From Planctomycetota bacterium (GTDB lineage: Bacteria > Planctomycetota > UBA1135 > UBA2386): 64,000 bases of DNA. The notes beneath the pieces are model-generated. The model was given only the letters and a program-made list of their open reading frames with translations, had not been told where the DNA came from and searched no databases. The stretch spans positions 1-64,000 of the forward strand of contig JACKIB010000024.1 in assembly GCA_020638695.1 (NCBI GenBank), in the 5' to 3' direction. Below are positions 7,316 through 15,399 of this stretch, piece after piece (positions within the stretch are counted from its first letter, which is position 1; each line of letters opens with the position of its first letter). The position numbers and the translations under genes are program-made.

Positions 7316-9369
7316 CGTTCGACCTGGATCGGCGTGAACTCGGCCGGGTTGTCGCCGGTGCCGTAGCCGAACGACGAGATGTCGGACCAGCGGCGCGGCA
7401 GGTCGGCGCGAAGTGTCTTGCCGCCGGCGCTCAGCTCGACCGTGTGGCGCGGGACGTCGAAGCGCAGTTCCATCGCGAGGCCTTCCCGCGGAATCGCGTC
7501 GAGCGGTTGCGTCACGCGGCGTCCGCCGGCCAAACGGATCACCAGCTGCCGCTTGCCGAAGTCGACACCGCAGCGCACGTGTTGACGACGTGGGTCGCCG
7601 CTGGTGATCACAAGCATCGCCTCGCCGGTGGTGCGCGGCTGCACGGTGCTGCGCAGCGCCGCGCGGCCGGTGATCGGCTGCCGCCACATCGTCAGCAGGT
7701 ACGCCGCCGACGCGTCGCCGCGCACCCGCAGGCGCGCGCCGCCCTCGACCGGCTGCACGCCGGCGATCCCGGCGGCCACGTCGCAACCCCCGAGGTCACC
7801 GGTGTCGTCGCCGTATCGGCTGCGCAGCGCGACCAGCCGTTGTTCCAGGTCGGCGGCGATCTGCTGGTAGTCAGGCGTGCCGTAGACACTGCGCAGCTCG
7901 TGTGGATCGCGGGCCAGGTCGAACAGCTCGGTGTAGCGGTGTTCCGGCTCGTAGAAGCGGATCAGCTTGTAGCGGTCGGTGCGGATGCCGTAGTGCGCCG
8001 CCACCGAGTGCGTCGCGTGCGACTCGTAGTAGTGGTAGTAGATCGCATCACGCCACGGTGCAGTCTTGCCCTCGAGCAGTGGGAGCAGGCTCGCGCCGTG
8101 CATCTCGGGCGGTCGGGTGACGCCGGCGAGCGCCAGGAAGGTCGGGGCGAAATCGATGTTCTGCACCAGTGCCTCGAGCCGCCTGCCACCGGCGACCTTC
8201 CCCGGCCACCGCACCAGCAGCGGCATGCGCAGCGATTCCTCGTACATCCAACGCTTGTCGTACCAACCGTGATCGCCCAGGTAGAACCCCTGGTCGGACG
8301 AGTACACCACGATGGTGTTGTCCCGCAGCTGCGGATCGCGGTCGATGTAGTCGAGCAGCTTGCCCACGCTCTTGTCGACGCCCACCACGCAGCGCAGGTA
8401 GTTCTTGATGTAGCGCTGGTACTTCCAGCGGACCAGTTCGCGACCCACCGGAGGGTTGGCGCGGAACGCGCGGTTCTCGTCGGCGAACGCGGCGTCCCAA
8501 GCGCGGAGCTGCTCCGGAGTCATCCTGCGGCGCAGCGCCGCGACCGCTTTGTCGGGCCCGGTCAGGTCGGCCTGCTCGGTCGCGTTCGGCACCAACTTGA
8601 GGTCGTAGAAGGTGAACAGGTGGCGGGCGACTTCCATCGCCTGTTGGTGTGTCGCCGGTCCGCGTCCGGAGTAGTCGTCGAACAGGGTTGCGGGCTCCGG
8701 GATGTCACCGTCACGGAACAGGGCCAGTTCGGCTGGGCCAGGCATCCAGCTGCGGTGCGGCGCCTTGTGCTGGCACATCAGCAGGAAGGGCTTGCCGCGG
8801 TCCCGCCCGCTCTCGAGCCAGCGCAGCGCCAGATCGGTGGTGATCTCGGTGCAGTAGCCCTCGATGCGCTGCCGCCCAGCCGCGGTCAGGAAGTCGGGGT
8901 TGTAGTACTGCCCTTGACCGGGCAGCACCATCCAGTGGTCGAAGCCGGTGGGGGTGGTGCCGAGATGCCACTTGCCGAGGATCGCCGTGGTGTAGCCGGC
9001 CTGCTGCAGCAGCTTGGGGAAGGTCGTCTGGCTGCCGTCGAATCGGTTGCCGTTGCGCAGGAACCCGTTCGCGTGCGAGTGCTTGCCGGTCAGCACGGTG
9101 GCGCGCGACGGCCCGCAGATCGAGTTGCCGCAGAAGCAATTGCGGAACAACACTCCATCTCGCGCCAGCCGATCGAGATTCGGTGTGGTGACGAGTTTCG
9201 AGCCGTAGGCGCTGATCGCGTGGGGGGCGTGGTCGTCGGAGAACACGAACACGATGTTCGGCCGCGCACCGCTCAGCGCTCGGGATTGCGGGCGTGTTCC
9301 GGCACATCCCGAGACCAGGCAGGCGGCGGCAACCGCCGCGGTGAGAGAAGCGGAATCCAGGCGTGGCAT
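7312..9369 (-). CDS. Lipoprotein sulfatase (Cys-type, formylglycine-dependent)
   Basis: Protein of 685 aa from the ATG at 9369 (a GTG three codons upstream is possible). The signal peptide ends in a lipobox, LVSGC, so the enzyme is probably lipid-anchored. The alkaline-phosphatase-like core has the metal-binding SDD near residue 45 and the C-x-P-S-R signature in SICGPSRATVLTGKH, whose Cys (about 85) is oxidised to formylglycine. Metal ligands in DHGWYDK and the HxxPH-like QHKAPH support an active sulfatase. The last 130 residues are a beta domain. Planctomycetes use many such enzymes to desulfate algal polysaccharides; the substrate cannot be told from sequence. It shares a 4-nt overlap with rsmE. 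Confidence 0.88.
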   Translation of the reverse strand: MPRLDSASLTAAVAAACLVSGCAGTRPQSRALSGARPNIVFVFSDDHAPHAISAYGSKLVTTPNLDRLARDGVLFRNCFCGNSICGPSRATVLTGKHSHANGFLRNGNRFDGSQTTFPKLLQQAGYTTAILGKWHLGTTPTGFDHWMVLPGQGQYYNPDFLTAAGRQRIEGYCTEITTDLALRWLESGRDRGKPFLLMCQHKAPHRSWMPGPAELALFRDGDIPEPATLFDDYSGRGPATHQQAMEVARHLFTFYDLKLVPNATEQADLTGPDKAVAALRRRMTPEQLRAWDAAFADENRAFRANPPVGRELVRWKYQRYIKNYLRCVVGVDKSVGKLLDYIDRDPQLRDNTIVVYSSDQGFYLGDHGWYDKRWMYEESLRMPLLVRWPGKVAGGRRLEALVQNIDFAPTFLALAGVTRPPEMHGASLLPLLEGKTAPWRDAIYYHYYESHATHSVAAHYGIRTDRYKLIRFYEPEHRYTELFDLARDPHELRSVYGTPDYQQIAADLEQRLVALRSRYGDDTGDLGGCDVAAGIAGVQPVEGGARLRVRGDASAAYLLTMWRQPITGRAALRSTVQPRTTGEAMLVITSGDPRRQHVRCGVDFGKRQLVIRLAGGRRVTQPLDAIPREGLAMELRFDVPRHTVELSAGGKTLRADLPRRWSDISSFGYGTGDNPAEFTPIQVER

Positions 9370-9465
9370 GGTCCGCACAGGTTAGCCCTGGGGTCGGCCC
9401 GGCCGGCAGCCAAATGCCGGCACGGGGCGAACAGCGGGTGCAGGCCGGCGCGCGGCCGCGGTGAC

Positions 9466-10872
9466 TCAGTTGATCGGGATGACCAGGCTGTCGAGCGACG
9501 GACGCGCGCCGTCGATCGCCGCACGCATCAGGACGCGGTACTGCAGGTAAGGCTTGCCGTCGGCGATGTCGATGTTGGACGACCAGGCGGTCGCTCCCGC
9601 CCCCGAATTGCTGGTCGCGCCGCGGAACTCGAACTGGATCGCGGTGCCCGGCGGCAGCGACCACCCGGGGTACGGCGCGTGGTAGTCCGGCGACGCGACC
9701 GGCGCGGCGCGCCACGGTGAGGTCGCAGTCGAGAACACCCTCGCAAAGTCGAACACCATCCCGGTCTGCGCGTTGTCGAAGCGGTTGCCCAGCGTCTCCT
9801 TGCTCGGATCCGCCGATGGGCTGCGCACCACGCGCGCGTCCGGCCGGGGCGAGCTCAGCGCCATCAGGTACACCTGCTGCCCGTTGACGCCGCTCGACGT
9901 CGGCGAAGGGTAGGTAAGGAAGTCGAGCAGCAGACTGCTGGTGCCGTCGTAGACGAACTCGCGCTGCAGCTGCGGGTACGGCAGGAAGCCGTTGCTCGCG
10001 TTGCGCGAATCGATCACGTAAGCGCCATCGAACACGCGGATCGCGGGCTGCGACGGGTTGTTGGCGAACGCCTGCGACAGGCCCGAGTTCGGGAACTTGG
10101 GCAGCGCGGAGAACGGGTCGATGGTGAAGTCGGGGACGACTGCCGAGTGGCTCACATCCAAGGCCATCCGCGCCAGGGTGTCGCGGGATACCGGGTTGCC
10201 GCGGAACGCTTCCCACCACAGCCCGGTCAGCACCTCGGGCTCGCCGTTGGCGCCCAGATCGACGGCGCGGAACACCTTCTGGATCCGCACCCCGGCGGGG
10301 TTCAGGTCGTTGTGCAGCGGTTGGGAGAACGGGGCACCCTGCGGCACGTAGGTGACCGAGCGCCGCGTCACCACTCCGGCGAGCAGCCGTCCGGTGGCGG
10401 TTCGGTCGTAGGTGCCCGTGAAGCCGGCGTTGGCCGGGTTCTCGAACTTCTCCTCCAGCACCGCGGTGCTGATGTAGGTGAATGCGGACTCGCCGTCGGT
10501 CACATCGAACATCCCGTTCGGTGCGCTCGGGTTGGCGACCGCCGCCTGGAAGAAGATGCCGGCGCCGGGCGGCCAGCCGCGGGTGGGGACGGCGTAATTG
10601 CGCAGCGCGACACCCACTTGGTCGAGCGTCCCGGCGTCGAGCAGTGTCAGCGCCGGCGATACGTCGAGGAACAGCTCTACCCCGAGGGCGCGCACCGGGC
10701 CGCCGCCGACGTCGATGTAGACGACGTATGGGCTGTTCGCGGGGCCGCTGAGCAGCTGCGTGCGGAGGTTGCCGCCCAAACGCACCGCGGCGGGCGTGAC
10801 CACCAGGGTCTGCGCGGAGAGGGTGGAGGCTAGAAGGACGAGGGCGGTGGGCAGGCTCAGAGCGGTTCTCAT
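9466..10872 (-). CDS. Secreted protein of unknown function
   Basis: Protein of 468 aa; the ATG at 10872 opens a signal peptide (MRTALSL, cleavage near LSAQT). I do not recognise a named family. The mature protein is rich in beta-prone segments, Asn, Gly and aromatic residues, with few charges and no Cys pairs, and reads as an extracellular beta-rich protein of the type common in planctomycetes. There is no obvious C-terminal anchor; it ends in PSLDSLVIPIN. It lies upstream of the sulfatase in the same direction with a 96-bp gap, and its own upstream region holds repeats B1 and C1 about 140-480 bp away. Extracellular location is the only supported inference. Confidence 0.65.
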   Translation of the reverse strand: MRTALSLPTALVLLASTLSAQTLVVTPAAVRLGGNLRTQLLSGPANSPYVVYIDVGGGPVRALGVELFLDVSPALTLLDAGTLDQVGVALRNYAVPTRGWPPGAGIFFQAAVANPSAPNGMFDVTDGESAFTYISTAVLEEKFENPANAGFTGTYDRTATGRLLAGVVTRRSVTYVPQGAPFSQPLHNDLNPAGVRIQKVFRAVDLGANGEPEVLTGLWWEAFRGNPVSRDTLARMALDVSHSAVVPDFTIDPFSALPKFPNSGLSQAFANNPSQPAIRVFDGAYVIDSRNASNGFLPYPQLQREFVYDGTSSLLLDFLTYPSPTSSGVNGQQVYLMALSSPRPDARVVRSPSADPSKETLGNRFDNAQTGMVFDFARVFSTATSPWRAAPVASPDYHAPYPGWSLPPGTAIQFEFRGATSNSGAGATAWSSNIDIADGKPYLQYRVLMRAAIDGARPSLDSLVIPIN

Positions 10873-11013
10873 GGGTGACGCGGGGTCGAGGCCTCGGCGA
10901 TGTGGAAGATGTGGAGGCTCCCTCGGGGCGTGGCCGTGCATCCGCGGCCCGAGAGGGCGAATCGATCCGACCCCCCGGACCGGGGAATCGGCACCGGCGG
11001 GTCAGTGCGACCT

Positions 11014-11192
11014 GGCCCGGACTACTCGTGACCGAGCTGCTGCGATCGCGCGAGTTCGCTGCTGGCTTCGTCGAACGTCAGAACCTGCTCCTCGACGGCG
11101 AGGCACCCGGCCTCCGGGCAGAACCTGCGTTCTCCTTGCCAGCAACAGCCGTGCACGATCTCGCGACGCTGCTCATGAACAGTCCGGGCCAG
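11014..11192 (+). repeat. Dispersed repeat family B, copy B1
   Basis: Starts GGCCCGGACTACTCGTGACC and continues with GAGCTGCTGCGATCGCG, GCTGCTGGCTTCGTCGAACG, CCTGCTCCTCGAC and GTGCACGATCTCGCGAC, ending TCCGGGCCAGG. Parts recur at 15237-15366, 26521-26622 and 62493-62555. One frame reads VTELLRSREFAAGFVER, and similar words appear in the other copies, but there is no start, no long frame and no codon-biased substitution, so I treat it as non-coding. It is directly joined to element C1. Together B1 and C1 fill most of the 545-bp gap 10873-11417; 10873-11013 shows nothing else recognisable. Confidence 0.65.
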
Positions 11193-11355
11193 GAGTCTGC
11201 GCCACAGCAGGGCGATTCAGGAGGCGCGTGGATTTCGGCGCAGGTCGCCGCCCGAAACCGCAGCCGAATCGGTGGATTCAGCGGGGCTTTCGGGGGGTGA
11301 CGGGCGCCGGAAGGCGCGATTCTCGTGGATTGTCATGCTGTGGCGCAGACTCCTA
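11191..11355. repeat. Repeat family C, element with perfect 19-bp terminal inverted repeats
   Basis: The sequence AGGAGTCTGCGCCACAGCA at 11191-11209 is the exact reverse complement of 11337-11355, enclosing 127 bp. The right end continues into CTAGCCC, as the right ends of family A do (111 and 62489), and the left end has CCAGG where an intact CTAG would be expected. A diverged copy of the end and inner flank occurs at 40930-40990. No ORF inside. Size and ends fit a MITE-like non-autonomous element; this is an inference. Confidence 0.6.
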
Positions 11356-11417
11356 GCCCTGCGGGGGAGTCCGCGTAACCGACCCGACCGCCCCGCAGCC
11401 GAGTGATCGGCGCCGGC

Positions 11418-12527
11418 TCAGCTCCCGTTCGCTTGCTCGCGCTCGGAGTGATCCGTTTCGCTGAACAGCCACACCTGGTTCTTGCCGCGCCGCTTCGCTT
11501 GGTGCAGCGCCATGTTGGCCTGGCGCCGCAACTCGTCCAACGACCCTCGGGTTCGGCCGTCGAACGTGGCGATGCCGATCGAGACGGTGACCTGCTTGGC
11601 GTAGCGGCCGTTCTGTACCGGATTGCCGGAGATCGCCTGGCTGACGCGGTTCGCGGTGTGGACCGCCTCGGTCGGATTGGTGTGCGGCAGCAGGATGGCG
11701 AACTCGTCGCCACCGAAACGCGCCGCGTGGTCGGTGGTGCGGATGGTCTGCTTCATGCACCGGGCGACGTGCACCAGCACTTCGTCACCGAACGCGTACT
11801 CGGTGGTGTCGTTCACCGTCTTGAACTCGTCGACGTCCACCAGCAGCAGCGACAGGGTCTCGTGGTGACGCTGGGCGCGCTTGAACTCGTTCTCCTGCAC
11901 GGTGCGGAAGTGCCGGTCGTTGATCAGGCCGGTCTTGAAGTCCTCCCGCACCTGACCTTCGAGCTCGAGCGCCCGGCGGCGCACCCGCAGTTGGCGCTCG
12001 CGGGCCAGCAGCAGCAGATCGAGGCGGAACAGCACCTCTTCGGTGGCGAACGGCTTGGTCAGGAAATCCAGGTCGGCCAGCGGCACTACCCCGTGGGCGA
12101 TCAGCCGCGTGGCATCGGCGGACTCCAACAGGAGCAGCACCGGCAGCGGTTCGTCGCCCTGCTGCAGCGGTTCGATCAATTCGAACTCCACGCTGGTGGG
12201 CTGGAGCATCAGCGGGTTGAGGACGATGACCGTCGGCCGCAGCTTGGCGAGCATGCGGTGCGTCTCGACCACCGACCGGGTCTCGACCACCGTGAAGCCG
12301 CGGCGTCGGACCGCGGTCAGCACCGCGTCGAGGTCGTCGTGGTGGTGGTTGAGCACCAGGATCAGCTGCTCCACCGCGCCCCCGGCCTCGGGCGCGCTGG
12401 CGGCGACCGGGGCGGCTTCCCGCTCCGTGGCGGGCGGGTGCTCGGTCGCAGGCGCGCTGCGGGGCTGTGGCTCGGTGGGTAGGATGCTCGGAACCGGCTG
12501 GCGAGAGGGTGTCGCGGATGGCGACAT
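11418..12527 (-). CDS. Diguanylate cyclase with receiver-like domain lacking the phospho-Asp
   Basis: Protein of 369 aa. A Pro/Ala-rich leader of about 50 residues is followed by a CheY-like receiver domain (about 54-175). The phosphorylation position in the VIVLNP strand is Asn104 instead of Asp, while the conserved Lys158 in LTKPF is kept, so it is probably a pseudo-receiver. The GGDEF domain (about 190-355) has an intact GGDEF at 272-276 and an inhibitory I-site RTTD at 263-266, exactly five residues before it, so c-di-GMP synthesis with product inhibition is expected. Soluble, with no membrane segment. It is divergent from rpsB and stands alone. Confidence 0.9.
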   Translation of the reverse strand: MSPSATPSRQPVPSILPTEPQPRSAPATEHPPATEREAAPVAASAPEAGGAVEQLILVLNHHHDDLDAVLTAVRRRGFTVVETRSVVETHRMLAKLRPTVIVLNPLMLQPTSVEFELIEPLQQGDEPLPVLLLLESADATRLIAHGVVPLADLDFLTKPFATEEVLFRLDLLLLARERQLRVRRRALELEGQVREDFKTGLINDRHFRTVQENEFKRAQRHHETLSLLLVDVDEFKTVNDTTEYAFGDEVLVHVARCMKQTIRTTDHAARFGGDEFAILLPHTNPTEAVHTANRVSQAISGNPVQNGRYAKQVTVSIGIATFDGRTRGSLDELRRQANMALHQAKRRGKNQVWLFSETDHSEREQANGS

Positions 12528-12658
12528 GGGACTATAGCGTGGTGTGGTGCAGGTCGACGGGCGCCGCGGGGATTCGGCGAGTCCCCCGGTGGACCGTACG
12601 GTTGTCCGGGGGGAGGCGGTGAGCCCGGTCGGGGATTGGAACTCTCGGCGAAGTCGGC

Positions 12659-12686
12659 TTGAACCTACGTGCGGCGTCCCTAGAAT
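12659..12686 (+). promoter_or_regulatory. Probable sigma-70 type promoter of the rpsB cluster
   Basis: TTGAAC at 12659-12664 and TAGAAT at 12681-12686 are separated by 16 bp and end 63 nt before the rpsB start. This is the clearest housekeeping promoter pair in the window. Transcription would cover rpsB-tsf-pyrH. The call is based on hexamer match and spacing only. Confidence 0.6.
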
Positions 12687-12749
12687 TCGCGCCCCGTTTT
12701 CCGTTCCGCGCCGCCGGACGGCGCGCGCGCGACCCTACCCGAGGTATCC

Positions 12750-13754
12750 GTGCCCCTAGTCACCGTTCAAGAGCTCATCGACGCAGGCGTCCATCTCGGA
12801 CACAAGGCCAGCCGGTGGAATCCGCAGATGAAGCCGTACATCTACGGCAAGCGGCACAACGTCCATATCATCGACCTGCAGCACACCATCCGCGGGCTGT
12901 ACCAGGCGGTGCACTTCCTCCGCAGGCTGGCAGCGAGCGGCGCCCAGGTGATGTTCCTGGGCACCAAGCGGCAGCTGCGTGCGGTGGTCGAGGCCGAGGC
13001 GGCGCGCTGCGGCATGCCGGCGGTGACCGAGCGTTGGATCGGCGGCACGCTGACCAACTTCAACACCGTGCGCGAGCGGTTGAACCGGCTGGAAGAGCTG
13101 GAGCTGCTCGAAGCCGATGGTTCGATCGAGAACTACAAGAAGAAGGACCAAGCCACCATGCGCCGCGAGATGCGCAAGGTGCGCCGCAACCTCGAAGGTG
13201 TTCGGGAGCTGCACGGCATGCCGGGCGCGATCATCGTCATCGACCCGCGGCGCGAGGACATCTCGATTCGCGAGGCCGCGCGGATGAACGTGCCGGTGAT
13301 CTGCATCCTCGACACCGACTGCGACCCGCGCAAGGCGGACATCGCCATCCCGGGCAACGACGACGCGATGAGTTCGGTGCAGCTGCTCCTCAGCCGTCTG
13401 TCCGACGCGATCCTCGAGGGTCGCGCTGGAATGACCGAGCAGGAATTGGCGGAGAGTCAGCGGGCGCACAGCGACGACGCGCGGACACGGCAGGTGGAAG
13501 GTCGCCAGCCGCCACGTGAGCGCGGGCCCCGTCGGCCGCGCGGAGCACCGGCCGGTGGCCGGCTCGGCCGCACCTCCACCGGGCGGTTCGCGGAGAAGCA
13601 CTCGGGCCACGCCGAGTCGGTGTCGATCGGCGCCGACCGCGACGACAGCAGCGAGGCGTCGGAGGCGGCACCGCCCCCGAGCGGTGCTCCGGCGCCGGCG
13701 GCACCCGAGGCACCTGCCGAGGCGCCCAGCGAAACTCCCCCGGCGACCGAGTAG
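12750..13754 (+). CDS. rpsB: 30S ribosomal protein S2
   Basis: Protein of 334 aa beginning at GTG 12750. It has the full S2 signature: VTVQELIDAGVHLGHKASRWNPQM at the N-terminus, GTKRQ near 75, WIGGTLTNF near 100 and DTDCDPRKADIAIPGNDDA near 200. S2 sits on the back of the 30S head and recruits S1. The core ends near residue 230; the remaining 100 or so residues are an unusual low-complexity tail, first Arg-rich, then Ala/Pro/Glu-rich, absent from most bacterial S2 proteins. It heads the classical order rpsB-tsf-pyrH-frr. Confidence 0.97.
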   Translation: MPLVTVQELIDAGVHLGHKASRWNPQMKPYIYGKRHNVHIIDLQHTIRGLYQAVHFLRRLAASGAQVMFLGTKRQLRAVVEAEAARCGMPAVTERWIGGTLTNFNTVRERLNRLEELELLEADGSIENYKKKDQATMRREMRKVRRNLEGVRELHGMPGAIIVIDPRREDISIREAARMNVPVICILDTDCDPRKADIAIPGNDDAMSSVQLLLSRLSDAILEGRAGMTEQELAESQRAHSDDARTRQVEGRQPPRERGPRRPRGAPAGGRLGRTSTGRFAEKHSGHAESVSIGADRDDSSEASEAAPPPSGAPAPAAPEAPAEAPSETPPATE

Positions 13755-13787
13755 CAGCGGCTCGGCCGCGGCCCGAACCCGGAACGT

Positions 13788-13811
13788 CGCGCGCCCCAAC
13801 GGCGGCGCGCG
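13788..13811 (+). terminator. GC hairpin in the rpsB-tsf spacer, possible attenuator
   Basis: CGCGCGCC (13788-13795) pairs with GGCGCGCG (13804-13811) around an 8-nt loop, in the 118-bp gap between rpsB and tsf. No T-run follows. Partial terminators between rpsB and tsf are known in other bacteria, so an attenuator or processing site is plausible, but only the stem is observed. Confidence 0.35.
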
Positions 13812-13872
13812 CTGCAGAATTCAGTCGAGGGCGCTTGTTCCCCTCGGCCCGACCCCCCGAAAACGACACACC

Positions 13873-14472
13873 ATGGACATTCCTGCCGACAGGGTGATGG
13901 CGCTGCGCAAGCGCAGCGGCGCACCGATGATGGACTGCAAGAAGGCGCTGGCCGAGGCGGAGGGTGACGAGGGGAAAGCCCTCGAGATCTTGCGCAAGAA
14001 GGGCCTGCAGTCCGCCGACCAGAAGGCCTCCCGCGAGGTCAAGGAAGGCGTGATCTTCCACTACATCCACCACGACTCGAAGCTCGGCGTGCTGGCCGAA
14101 GTGGCGTGCGAAACCGACTTCGTGGGCCGCAACGAGATGTTCCAGGCGTTCGGCCGGGACCTCTGCCTGCACATCGCGGCGATGCGGCCGCGATTCCTCA
14201 ACCGCGACGCGGTGAGCGAAGCGGACATCGAGAAGGAGCGCGTGTTCCTGACCGAGCAGGCCGCCGAGCAGATGGCCGGCCGGCCGCAGGACGTGATCGA
14301 CAAGGCGGTGGAAGGTCGGATGAAGAAGTTCTTCTCCGAGCACTGCCTGATGGACCAGCCGTGGGTGAAGGACGACAAGAAGACCGTCGAGCAAGTGCGC
14401 GTCGACCTGGTCGGCCACATCGGCGAGAACATCCAGGTCCGGCGCTTCGTCCGCATGCAACTCGGTGAATAG
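13873..14472 (+). CDS. tsf: Translation elongation factor Ts
   Basis: Protein of 199 aa, the short form of EF-Ts, which releases GDP from EF-Tu. The N-terminal UBA-like domain carries RKRSGAPMMDCKKALAEAEGD, and the EF-Tu contact motif appears as ETDFVGRNE near residue 82. The C-terminus ends GENIQVRRFVRMQLGE, the conserved end of the core. It lacks the long second subdomain of the E. coli protein. The ATG at 13873 fixes the conserved MDIPADRVMALR start. Its last codons overlap the pyrH start. Confidence 0.96.
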   Translation: MDIPADRVMALRKRSGAPMMDCKKALAEAEGDEGKALEILRKKGLQSADQKASREVKEGVIFHYIHHDSKLGVLAEVACETDFVGRNEMFQAFGRDLCLHIAAMRPRFLNRDAVSEADIEKERVFLTEQAAEQMAGRPQDVIDKAVEGRMKKFFSEHCLMDQPWVKDDKKTVEQVRVDLVGHIGENIQVRRFVRMQLGE

Positions 14473-15199
14473 CGGCGTGTCCGGGCCCGCTCGCCTGCAC
14501 CGGCTGTTGCTCAAGGTCAGCGGCGAGGCGCTCTCCCGGCCGGGCCAGCTCGGCCTGGATTCCGACGGGATCGGCTCGATCGCGGGGCAGATCAGGTCGG
14601 TGGTGGAGCAGGGCGTGGAGGTCGCGCTGGTGCTCGGTGGCGGCAACCTGATCCGTGGCGCGACGCTGGCCCGTGCGGGCGTCAACCGCGGCACCGCGGA
14701 CCACATGGGGATGTTGGCGACCGCGGTCAACTGCCTTGCTCTGCAGGACGCGCTGGAGCGGCTCGGTCTGGAGACCAGGGCGATGTCGGCAGTGCCGATG
14801 AACTCGTTCATGGAGCCGTACGTGCGGCGACGTGCCGACCGCCACCTGGTGCGCGGCCGCGTGGTGTTGCTCGCCTGCGGCACCGGCAATCCCTACTGCA
14901 CGACCGACACCGCCGCTGCGCTGCGCGCCACCGAACTGTCGGCGGATGCGCTGTTCAAGGCGACCAAGGTCGACGGCGTCTACACCGCGGACCCGAACAA
15001 GGATCCCAACGCGACCCGATTGGATCGGTTGACCTTCCGGCAAGCGATCGACCAGGGTCTCGAGGTGATGGACCTCACCGCCTTCACCATGTGCATGACC
15101 AACAGCATGCCGATCCTGGTGTTCGACATGTTCCAGCCGGGCAACCTGCAGCGGGCCGTGAAGGGTGATCCGATCGGCACCTGGGTGCTGCCGGAGTAG
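14465..15199 (+). CDS. pyrH: Uridylate kinase (UMP kinase)
   Basis: Protein of 244 aa that phosphorylates UMP to UDP in pyrimidine nucleotide synthesis. The amino-acid-kinase fold shows LLKVSGEALS near residue 15, VLGGGNLIRG near 55, TADHMGMLAT, GTGNPYCTTDTAAALRA and KATKVDGVYTADPNKDPNA. Length and motifs are fully normal. The start is ambiguous: GTG 14465 overlaps tsf by 8 nt, and a second GTG at 14477 follows the tsf stop; neither has a clear Shine-Dalgarno sequence. The 200-bp gap downstream to frr is filled by repeat B2. Confidence 0.95.
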   Translation: MNSGVSGPARLHRLLLKVSGEALSRPGQLGLDSDGIGSIAGQIRSVVEQGVEVALVLGGGNLIRGATLARAGVNRGTADHMGMLATAVNCLALQDALERLGLETRAMSAVPMNSFMEPYVRRRADRHLVRGRVVLLACGTGNPYCTTDTAAALRATELSADALFKATKVDGVYTADPNKDPNATRLDRLTFRQAIDQGLEVMDLTAFTMCMTNSMPILVFDMFQPGNLQRAVKGDPIGTWVLPE

Positions 15200-15236
15200 G
15201 CCTTGAGTTCGGCTGGGCGTTGTGGGAGGCTTGGCA

Positions 15237-15366
15237 GCCCGGCCCAAACGTGACCGAGTTGCTGCGATCGTACAGAGTCGCTGCGGGCTTGGTCGAACGT
15301 CGGATCCTGCTCCTCGGCGGGGACGCACTCCGCCCCGGGCAGAACGTGCCGAGTGTTCGGGCCAGG
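15237..15366 (+). repeat. Dispersed repeat family B, copy B2 inside the pyrH-frr spacer
   Basis: Begins AGCCCGGCCCAAACGTGACC and keeps GAG.TGCTGCGATCG, GGTCGAACGTCGG, CCTGCTCCTCGGC and TTCGGGCCAGGCGC in the order of B1, with a deletion in the second half. It splits a gene order that is normally tightly packed, leaving 37 bp after pyrH and 33 bp before frr. It has more substitutions than the 62493 copy has against B1. Confidence 0.6.
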
Positions 15367-15399
15367 CGCAAACAAGCCACCCTTCGTAACGTCCCCATC

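Noticed and set aside
10875..11300. Possible small gene containing VTELLRSREFAAGFVER
   Set aside because: The word lies in repeat B, which recurs in truncated and frame-broken forms; no ribosome-binding site or consistent frame.
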